Of a DNA stretch of 64,000 nt, positions 55,163 through 64,000 are shown piece after piece. A program made the translations under genes and the position numbers. The stretch covers positions 56,865 through 120,864 of the forward strand of contig PBNE01000010.1 of NCBI GenBank assembly GCA_002722885.1. The letters run 5' to 3'. This DNA is from Rhodospirillaceae bacterium. Lineage in GTDB: Bacteria; Pseudomonadota; Alphaproteobacteria; SP197. The notes beneath the pieces are model-generated. The model searched no databases. It saw only the letters and a list, made by a program, of their open reading frames with translations, and was not told the DNA's origin. Within the stretch, counting starts at the first letter, position 1, and every line of letters begins with the position of its first letter.

Positions 55163-55741
55163 TCAGCCAGGCCGGATCCCGGCGGCCTGCAACAGTCCCA
55201 TGGTCTCATGGAGCGGCAGACCCACCACGTTGCTGTAGGAGCCGTTCAGAAAGGACACAAAGGCTGCCGCCCGGCCCTGAACGGCGTAGCCGCCAGCCTT
55301 TCCATCCCACTCACCGCTATCAAGATACCAGTCGATCTCCTGATCCGAGAGACGTTTGAAACCGACCCGGGTGGTGACATGACGCTGCCACATCCGCTCA
55401 CCGGCCACGACACACAAGCCGCCATAGACGACATGTCGCCGCCCGGACAGGAGACCGAGACAATGCCGGGCCTCCTGCCTGTCTGTGGTTTTTGGTAGGG
55501 CACACCGGCCCAGGGCCACGACCGTGTCGGCAGCCAGAACCACGGTATCGCTCTCTCCCGATGCAACGGCACGAGCCTTGGCTTCGGCCAAGCGGCCTGC
55601 CAGGGCACGGGGCAGTTCGGACTTGTGCGGGGTCTCATCGATATCGGCAGGCACAATACTAGCCGGCGTCACGCCGATCTGTGCCAACAGATCGGCCCTG
55701 CGCGGTGACGCCGAAGCCAGGATCAGGCGCGGTTCAGCCAT
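55163..55741 (-). CDS. maf: Maf-family nucleotide pyrophosphatase
   Basis: A 192-aa Maf protein, a nucleoside triphosphate pyrophosphatase acting on non-canonical or pyrimidine nucleotides. The N-terminal LILASASPRRADLL and the AADTVV block with the catalytic Asp are typical, as are SGRRHVVYGG and GYAVQGRAAAFV. I start it at the ATG at 55741 (MAEPRL); a longer frame upstream is not conserved in type. infA, often directly upstream in this cluster, is absent: the 156 bases up to the phosphatase stop hold no such gene. Confidence 0.93.
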   Translation of the reverse strand: MAEPRLILASASPRRADLLAQIGVTPASIVPADIDETPHKSELPRALAGRLAEAKARAVASGESDTVVLAADTVVALGRCALPKTTDRQEARHCLGLLSGRRHVVYGGLCVVAGERMWQRHVTTRVGFKRLSDQEIDWYLDSGEWDGKAGGYAVQGRAAAFVSFLNGSYSNVVGLPLHETMGLLQAAGIRPG

Positions 55742-55896
55742 GGCTCCGTTCGCGATCGAAGGCCAGGCTGGCGATGTTGTGCGCGGTCCCGGCGCTGCCT
55801 GATGATCCAAATGCCATGAGATACCCGACCGGCCGTTGTCACAAAGGTTGCGGGATCATGTCACGATCCAGTACCGCCTGACAGCACAGCCACGGT

Positions 55897-56349
55897 TCAG
55901 ATCGCAGAAAGTGTCGCAGCGGGAAAGCGGTCGCCGATGCGCTGGCGGATATGCTCCCGAACCTGCCTGTAGGCATCAAGAATCGTCTCACGACTGCCCT
56001 CAATTGACGTCGGATCGAAGGTCATCCAGTACTCCACCTCCAGCGCGGCGTACCGTGTGAGCTCGATTGCGCGGTGCTGGGCTTCCGGCGACAGCGTAAT
56101 CACGAGATCGTAACTCTCGGTCTCATCCTCGAAGTCGTCGAAGGTCTTCGGCTTGTGGCGCGACATGTCGATGCCGATTTCGTCCATCACAGAGACCATG
56201 AAGGGGTCGGCTTCGTCATAGGGCCTGACACCCACTGAATCGACGAACACCCTGCTGCCGAACAGGCTCTTCATGATGCCTTCAGCCATGGGCGACCGGA
56301 CGGCATTGAAGTTGCAGACGAACAGGACTGCGCCGGGGAGATCGGACAT
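55897..56349 (-). CDS. Low-molecular-weight phosphatase family protein
   Basis: A 150-aa low-molecular-weight tyrosine phosphatase/ArsC-type protein. The C-x5-R loop is in FVCNFNAVRSPMAEG, and the general acid Asp is probably in WMTFDPTS. The substrate is unknown. It starts at the ATG at 56349, 4 nt after the UPF0262 stop. The UPF0262-phosphatase pair is a conserved alphaproteobacterial order. Confidence 0.9.
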   Translation of the reverse strand: MSDLPGAVLFVCNFNAVRSPMAEGIMKSLFGSRVFVDSVGVRPYDEADPFMVSVMDEIGIDMSRHKPKTFDDFEDETESYDLVITLSPEAQHRAIELTRYAALEVEYWMTFDPTSIEGSRETILDAYRQVREHIRQRIGDRFPAATLSAI

Positions 56350-56353
56350 GACC

Positions 56354-56851
56354 TCAGCCCCGGATGTGAAGAACACAGATCAGAGTGAAAATCCGACGCG
56401 AGGTTTCCTCGTCGATGGTGATGCGGCCATCGAGATTGTCGCGCAGCAGCTCGGCTCCTTCGTTGTGAAGGCCACGCCGACCCATGTCGAGAGCCTCGAT
56501 CCTGGACGCCGGCGCATTCTTTATGGCCTCGAAGTAACTTTCACAGACGGTGAAGTAGTCTTTGACGATGCGACGGAACAGCTTGAGCGGAACCACGACC
56601 TCGCCGAGATCATCGGCCTTGTCGTCCCGCACCTCAAAGACAAGGCTGCGCCCGTCCCGAATGGAAAGGCGTACCTTGTAGGGTCCCGGTGGCATGTCGA
56701 CCGGCTTGAACAGGTTGTCTTCAAGGAGGTCGAAGATCGCGACCCCCATCTCGTGCTCGACCTCAGGGCTACGGCGCACGACCAGACGGTCATCAAGTTC
56801 AACATCGATGATCCGTGCTTGGGGGTCGGATTCGGGTTCGGCTTCGCTCAT
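56354..56851 (-). CDS. UPF0262 family protein
   Basis: A 165-aa protein of the alphaproteobacterial family UPF0262, function unknown. Typical parts are RIIDVELDDR, EVEHEMGVAIFDLLEDN and the C-terminal EGAELLRDNLDGRI. I start it at the ATG at 56851 (MSEAEPESD). In many relatives hisD lies directly upstream; here only 57 bases separate it from DUF2948 and there is no hisD. Confidence 0.9.
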   Translation of the reverse strand: MSEAEPESDPQARIIDVELDDRLVVRRSPEVEHEMGVAIFDLLEDNLFKPVDMPPGPYKVRLSIRDGRSLVFEVRDDKADDLGEVVVPLKLFRRIVKDYFTVCESYFEAIKNAPASRIEALDMGRRGLHNEGAELLRDNLDGRITIDEETSRRIFTLICVLHIRG

Positions 56852-56908
56852 CACCCTGTCCAAACGACGGCGAGCGCCCGTGGCCCTGCCCGCGACGTGG
56901 TTGCGCGG

Positions 56909-57364
56909 CTAGAGATCAAACACAGGACTGTGGCGCGGACGGTTGTCGGCCATCTGTGGTTCACCAATATCCGCAACACGACCGACGATGGAGTCGGCTT
57001 CGATCTGGATGTGCCCGCCACCGTGGAAGACCAGCGTGATTGACACGCCACTCTCGGTCCGGGCTTCGCTGACGATCGTCATAAGCTCAGCCTTGTCACC
57101 ACCGCCCAAACCGCCAAGATCCCAGGCCGTGGCTGAGGACACACCGTCAAAAACCAGGGCACATTCGACCTGCAGCAGATTGTGGCCGGTCATGGCGTCG
57201 TGCTCCTGCTCGTAACAGAAACGGCGGAACAGTGCAGCGAAACGCCGTTCCTCATCCAGGAACGTCACCTCCGAAAGTGGCATCAGCGCGTCCTGGAGGA
57301 CGGCCGAAAACACCTCCAGATCGTCGTCGTCGCCTGCCTTAAGTTTGAGAGCCGATGTTTCCAT
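56909..57364 (-). CDS. DUF2948 family protein
   Basis: A 151-aa protein of DUF2948, function unknown, with ARRFAALFRRFCYE-like RRFAALFRRFCYE and a C-terminal EADSIVGRVADIGEP. It directly abuts the murA stop (57365), so it is co-transcribed. murA-DUF2948-hisD is the common order in alphaproteobacteria. Confidence 0.88.
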   Translation of the reverse strand: METSALKLKAGDDDDLEVFSAVLQDALMPLSEVTFLDEERRFAALFRRFCYEQEHDAMTGHNLLQVECALVFDGVSSATAWDLGGLGGGDKAELMTIVSEARTESGVSITLVFHGGGHIQIEADSIVGRVADIGEPQMADNRPRHSPVFDL

Positions 57365-58633
57365 TTAACCCGCCAAACGTTCAATCCTTGCGCCACACGA
57401 TGCCAACTTGTCGACCAGCCGCTCGTAGCCGCGATCGAGATGGTACACGCGATTGACAATTGTCTCACCCTCAGCCGCCAGCCCGGCAAGAACCAGACTG
57501 ACCGAGGCGCGAAGATCCGTCGCCATCACAGGCGCACCGTGCAGGCTCTCGACACCCCTGACGATGGCTGAACCACCATGCACCTGGATATCGGCGCCCA
57601 TACGCATCAGTTCGGGAACATGCATGAAGCGGTTCTCGAAGATGTTTTCATGGATGTGAGATTCACCTTCGGCCGTTGCCATCAGGCTCATGAACTGAGC
57701 CTGTAGATCGGTCGCGAACCCGGGATAGGGTGTCGTAGTGATATCCACCGCCAAAAGCCGGCCGTTAGCACGGCAAGCCGTGATGCCACGATTGGACGGT
57801 TGTATCCCGACACCGGCCGCCTCCAGCGCCTGAACGGCGTCGCCCAGAAACTCGGTCGATGTGTTCAGAAGTTCGATCTCGCCATCTGTCGCAGCAGCCG
57901 CCATGGCATAGGTTCCGGTCTCGATCCGGTCCGGAATGACATGATGGCTGGCGCCATGCAGGCTTTCCACACCGTTGATCCTGATCGTGGCCGTGCCGGC
58001 ACCTTCAATATCAGCGCCCATGGCATTCAGACAGATTGCAAGATCGGCGATCTCCGGTTCCTGCGCGGCCTGGCGCAGCACGGTCATGCCCTGCGCCAGG
58101 GTTGCCGCCATCATGACATGCTCTGTGGCACCAACAGAGATCATCGGGAAGGTGATATCGGCGCCTTTCAGACGACCGGGAACCTCACCCAGCAGATAAC
58201 CGTCTTCCAGGTCAATCCGTGCACCGAGCGCCTCAAGGCCCATGATGTGAAGATCGACGGGCCGGGTCCCGATCGCACAGCCGCCCGGCAGCGAAACCTT
58301 GGCCACACCGGAGCGTGCCAGCAAGGGGCCGAACACAAGCACGGAGGCGCGCATCTTCCGGACAAGGTCATAAGGTGCCGTGGTCGAGGTAATCTCTGGG
58401 ACATGGAGAGTCATCCGGCCAGTCCGGCGCGGATCGTCCGAAACCGTGGCTCCCAGAACCTCGAGAACCTGCTTCAGGGCAGCCACGTCAGCCACGTCAG
58501 GCATGTTTTCGAGAGTCAACGGCTTGTCGCTCAACAGCGCGGCCACCATCAGTTTCAATGCCGCATTCTTTGCGCCTGTCACGGCGATCTCACCCTTGAG
58601 GGGCACACCGCCAGCAATTCCAATTCGATCCAA
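57365..58633 (-). CDS. murA: UDP-N-acetylglucosamine 1-carboxyvinyltransferase
   Basis: The 422-aa MurA transfers enolpyruvate from PEP to UDP-GlcNAc, the first committed step of peptidoglycan synthesis. The reactive Cys, also the fosfomycin target, is in [29 protein letters not shown] near the N terminus and [20 protein letters not shown] [16 protein letters not shown] are canonical. It is the first gene of the housekeeping run. The length is normal and no lesion is seen. Confidence 0.97.
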   Translation of the reverse strand: MDRIGIAGGVPLKGEIAVTGAKNAALKLMVAALLSDKPLTLENMPDVADVAALKQVLEVLGATVSDDPRRTGRMTLHVPEITSTTAPYDLVRKMRASVLVFGPLLARSGVAKVSLPGGCAIGTRPVDLHIMGLEALGARIDLEDGYLLGEVPGRLKGADITFPMISVGATEHVMMAATLAQGMTVLRQAAQEPEIADLAICLNAMGADIEGAGTATIRINGVESLHGASHHVIPDRIETGTYAMAAAATDGEIELLNTSTEFLGDAVQALEAAGVGIQPSNRGITACRANGRLLAVDITTTPYPGFATDLQAQFMSLMATAEGESHIHENIFENRFMHVPELMRMGADIQVHGGSAIVRGVESLHGAPVMATDLRASVSLVLAGLAAEGETIVNRVYHLDRGYERLVDKLASCGARIERLAG

Positions 58634-58688
58634 CGATCACACTCCGCATATCAGGCGCCCACATCTCATACACTGGCGGCACGACGGA

Positions 58689-59183
58689 TCAAAACAATGG
58701 CGGGGATAGGGCGAAATTTGGTCGTGGACTAAGGCCCGCAGGCGTTGAGCCTCGCGCGTCGACAACGATCCGCACGGAGCCACCGGGCAAAACGCGAATA
58801 TCAGCGATGCTGCCCTTCACAGTGATCAACTGGCCGGGCAACAACGAGGCTGCAACCGGATTGCCCGACCAGACCTTAAGGTCATGGACAGCACCATCAA
58901 CACCAAACTCATCCATTTTGACGAGGATCAACCAAAAGTCATTCTGCGGCGAAAGCACGACTTCGACCGTCCCTCGCCATCGTGCTCAGACACCGAGCAT
59001 GGCCACGCCCGGAGCCACCTCTTTCCCGTTTGAGGCATCTTCAACGATGCTGTCTCGCAGGGAAAAGAAGTCCAGCAGATCGGCCATGGCCGGTATCGAG
59101 ACACCGGCACAACCAATCAGGAGCAAAACAATACAAAAGCGGCGTAAACTGCAGAACATCATCTCTGCATCAGCAATTTTCAC
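58689..59183 (-). pseudogene. Secreted protein gene with an in-frame TGA
   Basis: From the GTG at 59183 (GTGA overlap with the small gene upstream) the frame has a signal peptide (FCIVLLLIGCAGVSIPAMA), then DLLDFFSLRDSIVEDASNG and VAPGVAMLGV. A TGA at 58986-58988 follows, and in the same frame RWRGTVEVVLSPQNDFWLIL to PGGSVRIVVDARG. Both halves look like one secreted protein of about 160 aa, ending in a small beta domain. An alternative start is the ATG at 59162. The function is unknown. Confidence 0.62.
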
Positions 59184-59392
59184 GCCAGTTTCGAGTCGGA
59201 ATCCTTGTCCAATGACGCCTCCTGATCGGTGCGCTCACGAACCTGATTCTTGCGCCGTTTCAGATTGACGCGCAACGCGTCGGCAAGCCGCTCCGCCTTG
59301 GCATCTGACGGCTTCAAACTGGGTTTTCCGGGGATTTTTCCCATCTCCGAATCAGCCACCCGAAACCCCTGCTCAATGCTTGCTTCGCTCAT
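59180..59392 (-). CDS. Small basic conserved alphaproteobacterial protein
   Basis: A 70-aa soluble protein with a central AERLADALRVNLKRRKNQVRE helix. Proteins of this size with an ALRxNLxRRK motif are common in alphaproteobacteria; the function is unknown. It lies between tRNA-Thr and the murA region on the minus strand. Confidence 0.65.
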   Translation of the reverse strand: MSEASIEQGFRVADSEMGKIPGKPSLKPSDAKAERLADALRVNLKRRKNQVRERTDQEASLDKDSDSKLA

Positions 59393-59424
59393 GCCACTGT
59401 GGCAGGTTCCGCGCCGGTTTCAAA

Positions 59425-59499
59425 GCCGCCGTAGCTCAGTGGTAGAGCGCACCCTTGGTAAGGGTGAGGTCCTCAGTTCAATCCTGAGCGGCGGCACCA
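59425..59499 (+). tRNA. tRNA-Thr (GGT)
   Basis: A full cloverleaf: acceptor GCCGCCG with CGGCGGC, D arm TAGCTCAGTGGTAGAGC, anticodon loop TTGGTAA with GGT at 59457-59459, T arm with TTCAATCCT, discriminator A and encoded CCA. A run of seven T follows at 59500 and may help to end transcription. Confidence 0.97.
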
Positions 59500-59526
59500 T
59501 TTTTTTCTCCTGACAATCGGCCCCGT

Positions 59527-61152
59527 TCAGAACTCGATCCGCGGCAGAGGATCGCGGCTAAGAAGCATGTCGGAGGCCTTTTCGCCGATCATCAGCGTGG
59601 CAATGTTCAGATTGGCGGAGATCATGCGTGGCATGATCGAAGCATCAACCACCCGGAGCCCCTCGAGACCGTGAACCCGGAGCTGGTCATCGACCACGGC
59701 GCCGGGATCGTCGGCACGACCCATGCGGCATGATCCCATGGGGTGGTAGGTCGTCCCGCACGTCGCCTGTATGTAATCAAGCCATTCATCATCAGTTTGG
59801 CAATCCGGGCCGGGCGTCATCTCGAAGCCGTAGTAGGCCGCGAGCGGATCGGCGGTCAGAATCGCACGGCACAAACGCAGGCTGGCCAGCAGAACACGAC
59901 GGTCGTTCTCCGTGTCGAGGTAATTGGGTTGGATCTCCGGCGGTTCGTTGGGATCGGAGGACAGCGCCCTGACAAATCCTGTGCTCTCGGGACGATGCTG
60001 CCAGCCCGCGGCTGTCATGCCGGGCTCCCGGTCGAGCTTCATGTTGCGCAGGACGTCGTAACTACCCGGCGTGAACGAAATCTGGATGTCATCATCGGCG
60101 ATGGCGGGATCGGAACGCCATGAGGCGTAGACCAGGGAGGGCTGCAGGCTCAGAACACCGCGCCGCTGCACGGCATATTTCAGAACCTCCCAGGCCAGCG
60201 GCAGCCCCCGGGTACGCTCGTTGAGCGACAGTGCGTTTTTTACCCGCGCGGTCACGGTGGAGTAGCAGTGATCGGCGAGGTTCTGACCGACAGAAGGCAA
60301 CGCATGAACGGTGTCAATGCCGAGACCGGCTAGGTGACCGGGCTCTCCCACACCGGAGCGATGCAGGATCTGTGGCGAGTTGAACACGCCCGCCGAAAGG
60401 ATGATCTCGCGGTTGGCCCGGATTTCGTGGCGCCGGCCACCCTGCAGATAGGTACAGCCTACCGCGCGCTTGCCATCGAAGATGAGCCGTTCGACCAGAC
60501 ACTCCGTCCTGACATCAAGGCGGCCAGTCTTGCGGGCCGGATGAAGAAAGGCCCGCGCCGGACTCACCCGTCTGCCGCAATCCACGGCGCGCTGGGCCAC
60601 TGAAACACCGCTCTGACTGGCGCCGTTGTAGTCGGGATTGCGCGGAATCCCGAGCGACTCTGCGCTCCGGATGAAGCCATCGATCAACGGATTCTGCCAA
60701 TCCAGATCAGTTACCGTGAGCGGTCCCTCACGTCCGCGATAGGTGTCGTCACCGGTACCAACTCGCGTCTCAAGCCGCTTGAAGTACGGCAGGACCTCGG
60801 CATAACTCCAGCCCCGGTTTCCCAGCTGCGCCCAGGTTTCGAAGTCGCTCGCCTGGCCACGGTTGACAATATGTCCGTTGATCGAACCGGATCCGCCCAG
60901 GGTCTTGCCCCGTGGCTGGGATACACGCCGCCCGCCGGTCCAGTCACCCGGCTCTGTTTCGTAGAGCCAGTTGATCCTGGGATTGTTCACCGTCCTGATG
61001 AACCCGGCCGGAATGTGAATGAAGAGGTTGCGGTCAGCGGGACCGGCCTCGAGCACACAGATCCTACCGACATTCGCGTCCGAAAGGCGCCGCGCCACCA
61101 CACAACCGGCGCTTCCGGCGCCAATGATCACATAGTCGAAGATGTCCGCCAT
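59527..61152 (-). CDS. GMC-family FAD-dependent oxidoreductase (choline dehydrogenase-like)
   Basis: A 541-aa GMC oxidoreductase. The FAD motif is FDYVIIGAGSAGCVVARRL, the first GMC signature is GKTLGGSGSINGHIVNRG, and the C-terminal active-site region is TYHPMGSCRMG, with the catalytic His and then NLNIATLMIGEKASDM. Such enzymes oxidise alcohols such as choline, alkanols or polyethylene glycol. The start at 61152 (MADIFDYV) is preferred over an upstream Met. It stands alone; no regulator is nearby. Confidence 0.92.
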   Translation of the reverse strand: MADIFDYVIIGAGSAGCVVARRLSDANVGRICVLEAGPADRNLFIHIPAGFIRTVNNPRINWLYETEPGDWTGGRRVSQPRGKTLGGSGSINGHIVNRGQASDFETWAQLGNRGWSYAEVLPYFKRLETRVGTGDDTYRGREGPLTVTDLDWQNPLIDGFIRSAESLGIPRNPDYNGASQSGVSVAQRAVDCGRRVSPARAFLHPARKTGRLDVRTECLVERLIFDGKRAVGCTYLQGGRRHEIRANREIILSAGVFNSPQILHRSGVGEPGHLAGLGIDTVHALPSVGQNLADHCYSTVTARVKNALSLNERTRGLPLAWEVLKYAVQRRGVLSLQPSLVYASWRSDPAIADDDIQISFTPGSYDVLRNMKLDREPGMTAAGWQHRPESTGFVRALSSDPNEPPEIQPNYLDTENDRRVLLASLRLCRAILTADPLAAYYGFEMTPGPDCQTDDEWLDYIQATCGTTYHPMGSCRMGRADDPGAVVDDQLRVHGLEGLRVVDASIMPRMISANLNIATLMIGEKASDMLLSRDPLPRIEF

Positions 61153-61200
61153 CGTCCTTTGCCCGCGCACGCCATTGTCCCAGCGTGACGGCAAAACGCT

Positions 61201-61578
61201 TCACTCTTCAAGACAGAACGACTGGAGGAGCAGTGCAATCTCGTCATCGATGAACTGGAGTTGCTCCTCACTTGTCTCGACCTGGTTTCTGAGCGCCTCG
61301 ATGTCATGGTCAGTTCCCGCATCGCCTTGTTCAGACGTCGACGCCGTCTTACCGATCGCGTAGCGCAGTTCCAGCAACCGCGCCGCAACACCCTGCCGCC
61401 GGCCGGCCAGCGCATCGAGGCGGCCAGCCTGGGCGGAATATAATCGTCCGTCGTCCAGCATCGCCATCACATCCGACGGATCGCGCACTTCAGGCCATGG
61501 TCCGACGCAATCAGCATGGGAAGGCGACGCCGTTGCAAGAATGCCGACCACAAGCGGGGCTGCCAAAAGACGTGTCAT
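61201..61578 (-). CDS. Small secreted coiled-coil protein
   Basis: A 125-aa protein with a signal peptide (MTRLLAAPLVVGILATA, cleavage near SHA-D) and a mature part rich in helix-forming residues, with a likely coiled coil over DIEALRNQVETSEEQLQFI. Two cysteines, one near each end of the mature part. I do not recognise a family. It is 48 nt upstream of the GMC gene on the same strand. Confidence 0.6.
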   Translation of the reverse strand: MTRLLAAPLVVGILATASPSHADCVGPWPEVRDPSDVMAMLDDGRLYSAQAGRLDALAGRRQGVAARLLELRYAIGKTASTSEQGDAGTDHDIEALRNQVETSEEQLQFIDDEIALLLQSFCLEE

Positions 61579-61616
61579 GCAGGCATGCTAGAGCAGATAC
61601 ACCGACCATCACCATC

Positions 61617-62560
61617 ATGACGCTGGCCAACCGACTCTCACGCGTCCCGCACACGCAACTGGTCCAGACGCCGATGCCGTTGGAAGCCATGCCGCGCCTC
61701 GTGGCCTGCACAGGTTGCGATCTCTGGGTCAAACGGGACGACTGCACGGGCCTTGCCATGGGCGGCAACAAAGTACGACAGCTCGAGTACTATCTCGGCG
61801 AAGCTGTCGAGCAGGCGTGCGACACCGTGTTGATCACCAGTGCAGTGCAATCGAACTTCGTGCGCCTTGCCACTGCCGCGGCCAACCGCCTGGGCATGAC
61901 ATGCCACATTCAGCTTGGAGACCGAGTGCCGTTTGATGATGTGTTCTACCGGACCAACGGCAATGTGCTGCTGGACAAGGTTCTGGGTGCAACACTGCAC
62001 AGCTATCCCGAAGGCGAGGACGAAGCCGGCGCCGACCGTAGCCTGAAGAACCTGGCCGACGACCTCAGCCGCAAGGGAGCCCGGCCCTAAATCATTCCCC
62101 TGGGATCGGATCATCCGCCTCTTGACGCCCTGGTTATGTCGACGCGGCCAGAGAACTGCTGGCCCAGTGTGAGGCCCAGGACATCCGACCCGACGAGATT
62201 GTTGTGCCGTTCGGCAGCGGCAACACTCACGCTGGCCTCCTGTTCGGCTTGCGAGCCCTGGGCTCGGAAATTCCCGTCTTCGGGGCGTGCGTTCGCCGCA
62301 GCGCCGACCAACAGGCTCCCCGAATCGCGGCAAGGTGCCAGGCCATCGCTGACTTGCTTTAGATGCCCCGGCCTGTCACGGATGATGACGTGATGCTGAA
62401 CAATGACGCCCTGGATCCCGGCTACGGACAGTTGAACGACATCACGCGAGACGCCATCAACCTGGCCGCGACCCGAGAAGGGTTTCTGCTAGACTCCGTC
62501 TACTCAGGCAAGGCCATGGCGGTGTTCCTGAAACGGGCAAGACAAGGTGGTCCGAATTGA
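61617..62560 (+). pseudogene. D-cysteine desulfhydrase/ACC-deaminase-like gene, broken
   Basis: A PLP fold-type II protein of the D-cysteine desulfhydrase/ACC deaminase group: LWVKRDDCTGLAMGGNKVRQLE with the PLP Lys, SAVQSNFVRLATAAA, and later VVPFGSGNTHAGLLFG and YSGKAMAVFL. It is broken at least three times: TAA at about 62088, a one-base loss near 62130 (frame moves to YVDAARELLAQCEAQ), and a TAG at about 62360 before MPRPVTDDDVML. The remaining sequence is still well conserved, so decay is recent or due to base errors. Confidence 0.82.
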
Positions 62561-62657
62561 TGCAGCGTCTTTCTTCACACCGGCGGTGTCCCGGCCCTGT
62601 TCGCCTATGATGAACGCATGCTGGATGAAACTGGCGGTTCCGGGGTATGACACCACC

Positions 62658-62879
62658 ATGAGCGAAGAACTCGACGTCAAGGGCCTCGCCTGTCCCCTGC
62701 CCGTGCTAAAGGCCAAGAAGCGCCTGAAGAGCATGGCCAGCGGCGATGTCCTGGTGGTGCTCACAACCGACCCCAGCTCCGTCAAGGACTTCGCCGCCTT
62801 CAGCGAACTCACAGGCCATGCGCTTCTGTCCAGCACCGAGGGCGACGGTGTATTCACCTTCGAACTGAAACGCGCCTGA
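62658..62879 (+). CDS. TusA/SirA-like sulfur-carrier protein
   Basis: A 73-aa TusA-family protein with the LDVKGLACPLPVLKAKKRL block; the Cys of CPxP carries persulfide in TusA, used in tRNA thiolation and other sulfur transfer. The C-terminal GDGVFTFELKRA is typical. The start is at 62658. The preceding gene is a dead desulfhydrase, which in life might have been a sulfur source, but that link is speculative. Confidence 0.88.
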   Translation: MSEELDVKGLACPLPVLKAKKRLKSMASGDVLVVLTTDPSSVKDFAAFSELTGHALLSSTEGDGVFTFELKRA

Positions 62880-62925
62880 CACCTCTTGCGCTCCATGGCG
62901 CAGCGGCTTATTTCTCGTCTGGTCA

Positions 62926-63013
62926 CTCACGGGGAGCCCATCGGGGGCTGAGAGGTGCGCTGCGCCGACCCGTTGAACCTGATCCGGGTTATGCCGGCGT
63001 AGGGATTGAGGCG
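62926..63013 (+). promoter_or_regulatory. TPP riboswitch
   Basis: The THI-box core is clear: GGGGAGCCC, then GGGGCTGAGAGG, GACCCGTTGAACCTGATC, CGGGTTATGCCGGCGTAGGG. It lies about 60 nt upstream of thiB. A CCTCC stretch at 63045-63049 could pair with the GGAGG ribosome site at 63063-63067, so control by masking of translation when TPP is bound is likely; no terminator hairpin with a T-run is seen. Confidence 0.95.
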
Positions 63014-63072
63014 ACGGGCTCTCCACAGAACCCAGACACCGGTCCCTCCCGCACCACCCGCCGGAGGATGTC

Positions 63073-64000
63073 ATGTTGCGCCGTATCACGCTGATCGCCG
63101 CTCTGTTTGCCCTGATGGCGCTGCCCGCGCGAGCCGAAACGCTGACGATCTACACCTATGATTCATTCGTCAGCGAGTGGGGGCCCGGGCCTGCCATCGA
63201 AGAAGCCTTCGAAGCACGCTGCGCATGCGAGATCGAGTGGACCGCCGTCGACGACGCCGCGCTGCTGCTGTCACGCCTGCGGCTCGAGGGTGCGATGACC
63301 CGCGCCGATGTCGTTCTGGGACTTGATACCAACCTGATGTCTGAAGCACAGAGCGAAGGCCTTGTGCAGGAGCACGGCATCAGCCTCGCCGGACTGGAAA
63401 TGCCCTTCGACTGGATCGACACCGTCTTTGTGCCGTTCGACTACGGTTACTTCGCGGTGATCTATGACAGCGTTGCCTGGCCGCTCCCACCCACGACATT
63501 GGATGACCTGATGACCGGTGGTGACGAACCCAAGATCATCATTCAGGATCCACGCACCAGCACACCCGGCCTAGGCCTGCTTCTCTGGATCAAGGCGGTC
63601 TATGGTGATGATGCCGCCAACATCTGGACCCAGTTCGCACCCCGGATCCTGACGGTGACCAAGGGCTGGAGCGAAGCCTATGGTCTGTTCCTGGAAGGCG
63701 AAGCACCCATGGTGCTGAGCTACACCACGTCACCGGCCTACCATCAGATCGTCGAAGGCGACGACCGCTACAAGGCCATCATCTTCCCTGAAGGCCACTA
63801 CATGCAGGTCGAGGTCGCAGCGATGGGCGCCCACACCGATCAGCCCGAACTGGCCCGCATGTTCCTGTCCTTCATCGGCACACCTGGCTTTCAGGAGACG
63901 ATCCCCACAGGCAACTGGATGTATCCCGTGATCGGGCTGGATTCGATGCCGGCTGAGTTCCAGGAGCTTCCCAGGCCCGAAACCTCGATCCTGCTGCCGC
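63073..64000 (+). CDS. thiB: Thiamine ABC transporter substrate-binding protein, 5' part
   Basis: ThiB binds thiamine and its phosphates in the periplasm for import by ThiPQ. The protein starts with a signal peptide (ITLIAALFALMALPARA) and goes on TLTIYTYDSFVSEWGPG, VVLGLDTNL and PFDYGYFAVIYD, as in the family; YTTSPAYHQ is the typical binding-cleft motif. GGAGG precedes the ATG by 5 nt. It runs off the window after 309 codons, near the expected C terminus. It is controlled by the TPP riboswitch upstream. Confidence 0.95.
   Translation, partial: MLRRITLIAALFALMALPARAETLTIYTYDSFVSEWGPGPAIEEAFEARCACEIEWTAVDDAALLLSRLRLEGAMTRADVVLGLDTNLMSEAQSEGLVQEHGISLAGLEMPFDWIDTVFVPFDYGYFAVIYDSVAWPLPPTTLDDLMTGGDEPKIIIQDPRTSTPGLGLLLWIKAVYGDDAANIWTQFAPRILTVTKGWSEAYGLFLEGEAPMVLSYTTSPAYHQIVEGDDRYKAIIFPEGHYMQVEVAAMGAHTDQPELARMFLSFIGTPGFQETIPTGNWMYPVIGLDSMPAEFQELPRPETSILLP

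Noticed and set aside
58986..58988. In-frame TGA as a selenocysteine codon in the secreted protein gene.
   Set aside because: The TGA falls between the signal-peptide part and a beta domain with no redox context; a simple nonsense change explains it better.

Overview
The window is high-GC, gene-dense bacterial DNA. It looks like a chromosome segment of an alphaproteobacterium, probably free-living and perhaps marine. The best evidence is the minus-strand housekeeping run murA, DUF2948, UPF0262, low-molecular-weight phosphatase, maf, rng, yacG and tRNA-Phe at the right, an arrangement typical of that class, plus a HrcA/CIRCE-controlled groESL. I see no integrase, transposase, phage or CRISPR array.

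Region by region. 1-4966: a histidine operon (hisG 3' end, hisB, hisH, hisF, an MFS transporter, then one gene fusing HisA, HisI and HisE). 4958-6771: a TetR regulator divergent from a reductase and a broken DUF1772 gene, with a perfect operator palindrome between them. 6839-8921: CIRCE, groES, groEL, terminator. 8952-10426: a thioredoxin-reductase-like gene and a decayed gene. 10487-17466: a small subunit and three tandem large-subunit homologues of N,N-dimethylformamidase (DMFase). 17596-26113: a broken GFA gene, a peptide-type binding protein, a cupin, an SDR, a dimethylamine/trimethylamine-dehydrogenase-family flavoprotein, a dimethylargininase/arginine-deiminase-family hydrolase and two tandem proline-iminopeptidase-like hydrolases. 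26182-31436: a broken TPR gene, msrB, a MATE exporter, an ADP-forming acyl-CoA synthetase and a lipoprotein hydrolase. 31478-39358: a second catabolic-looking minus-strand run with a fourth DMFase-like protein, an M19 dipeptidase, an MlrC-type peptidase, an FrhB-like iron-sulfur protein, an SDR and a sulfotransferase-like protein. 39492-47554: a truncated tolC, two paralogous aldehyde dehydrogenases, and between them a P450/SDR/LuxR/reductase operon. 47558-53219: a decayed TPR gene, an isochorismatase-type hydrolase, a frameshifted ppa, a DUF1989 pair, a stretch of decayed genes with a 46-nt perfect hairpin, and a GST. 53484-59499: the housekeeping run between tRNA-Phe and tRNA-Thr. 59527-64000: a GMC oxidoreductase, a secreted protein, a broken D-cysteine desulfhydrase gene, a TusA-like protein, a TPP riboswitch and thiB.

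How it may fit together. The most distinctive content is the amide and methylated-nitrogen catabolism set. Four DMFase-like amidohydrolases, all keeping the Tyr/Tyr/Glu iron-site signature, sit with a dimethylamine-dehydrogenase-like flavoprotein, a dimethylargininase-like hydrolase and several peptidases. An attractive but unproven reading is a modular system that hydrolyses N-alkyl amides or modified peptides and oxidises the released amines. The histidine operon also looks foreign to the lineage: it has long-form HisG and a HisA-HisI-HisE fusion, and hisD is absent from its usual place beside DUF2948. About a dozen genes carry stops, frameshifts or truncations, including ppa. This means either active gene decay or base-level errors in the assembly, and it should be settled before detailed interpretation.
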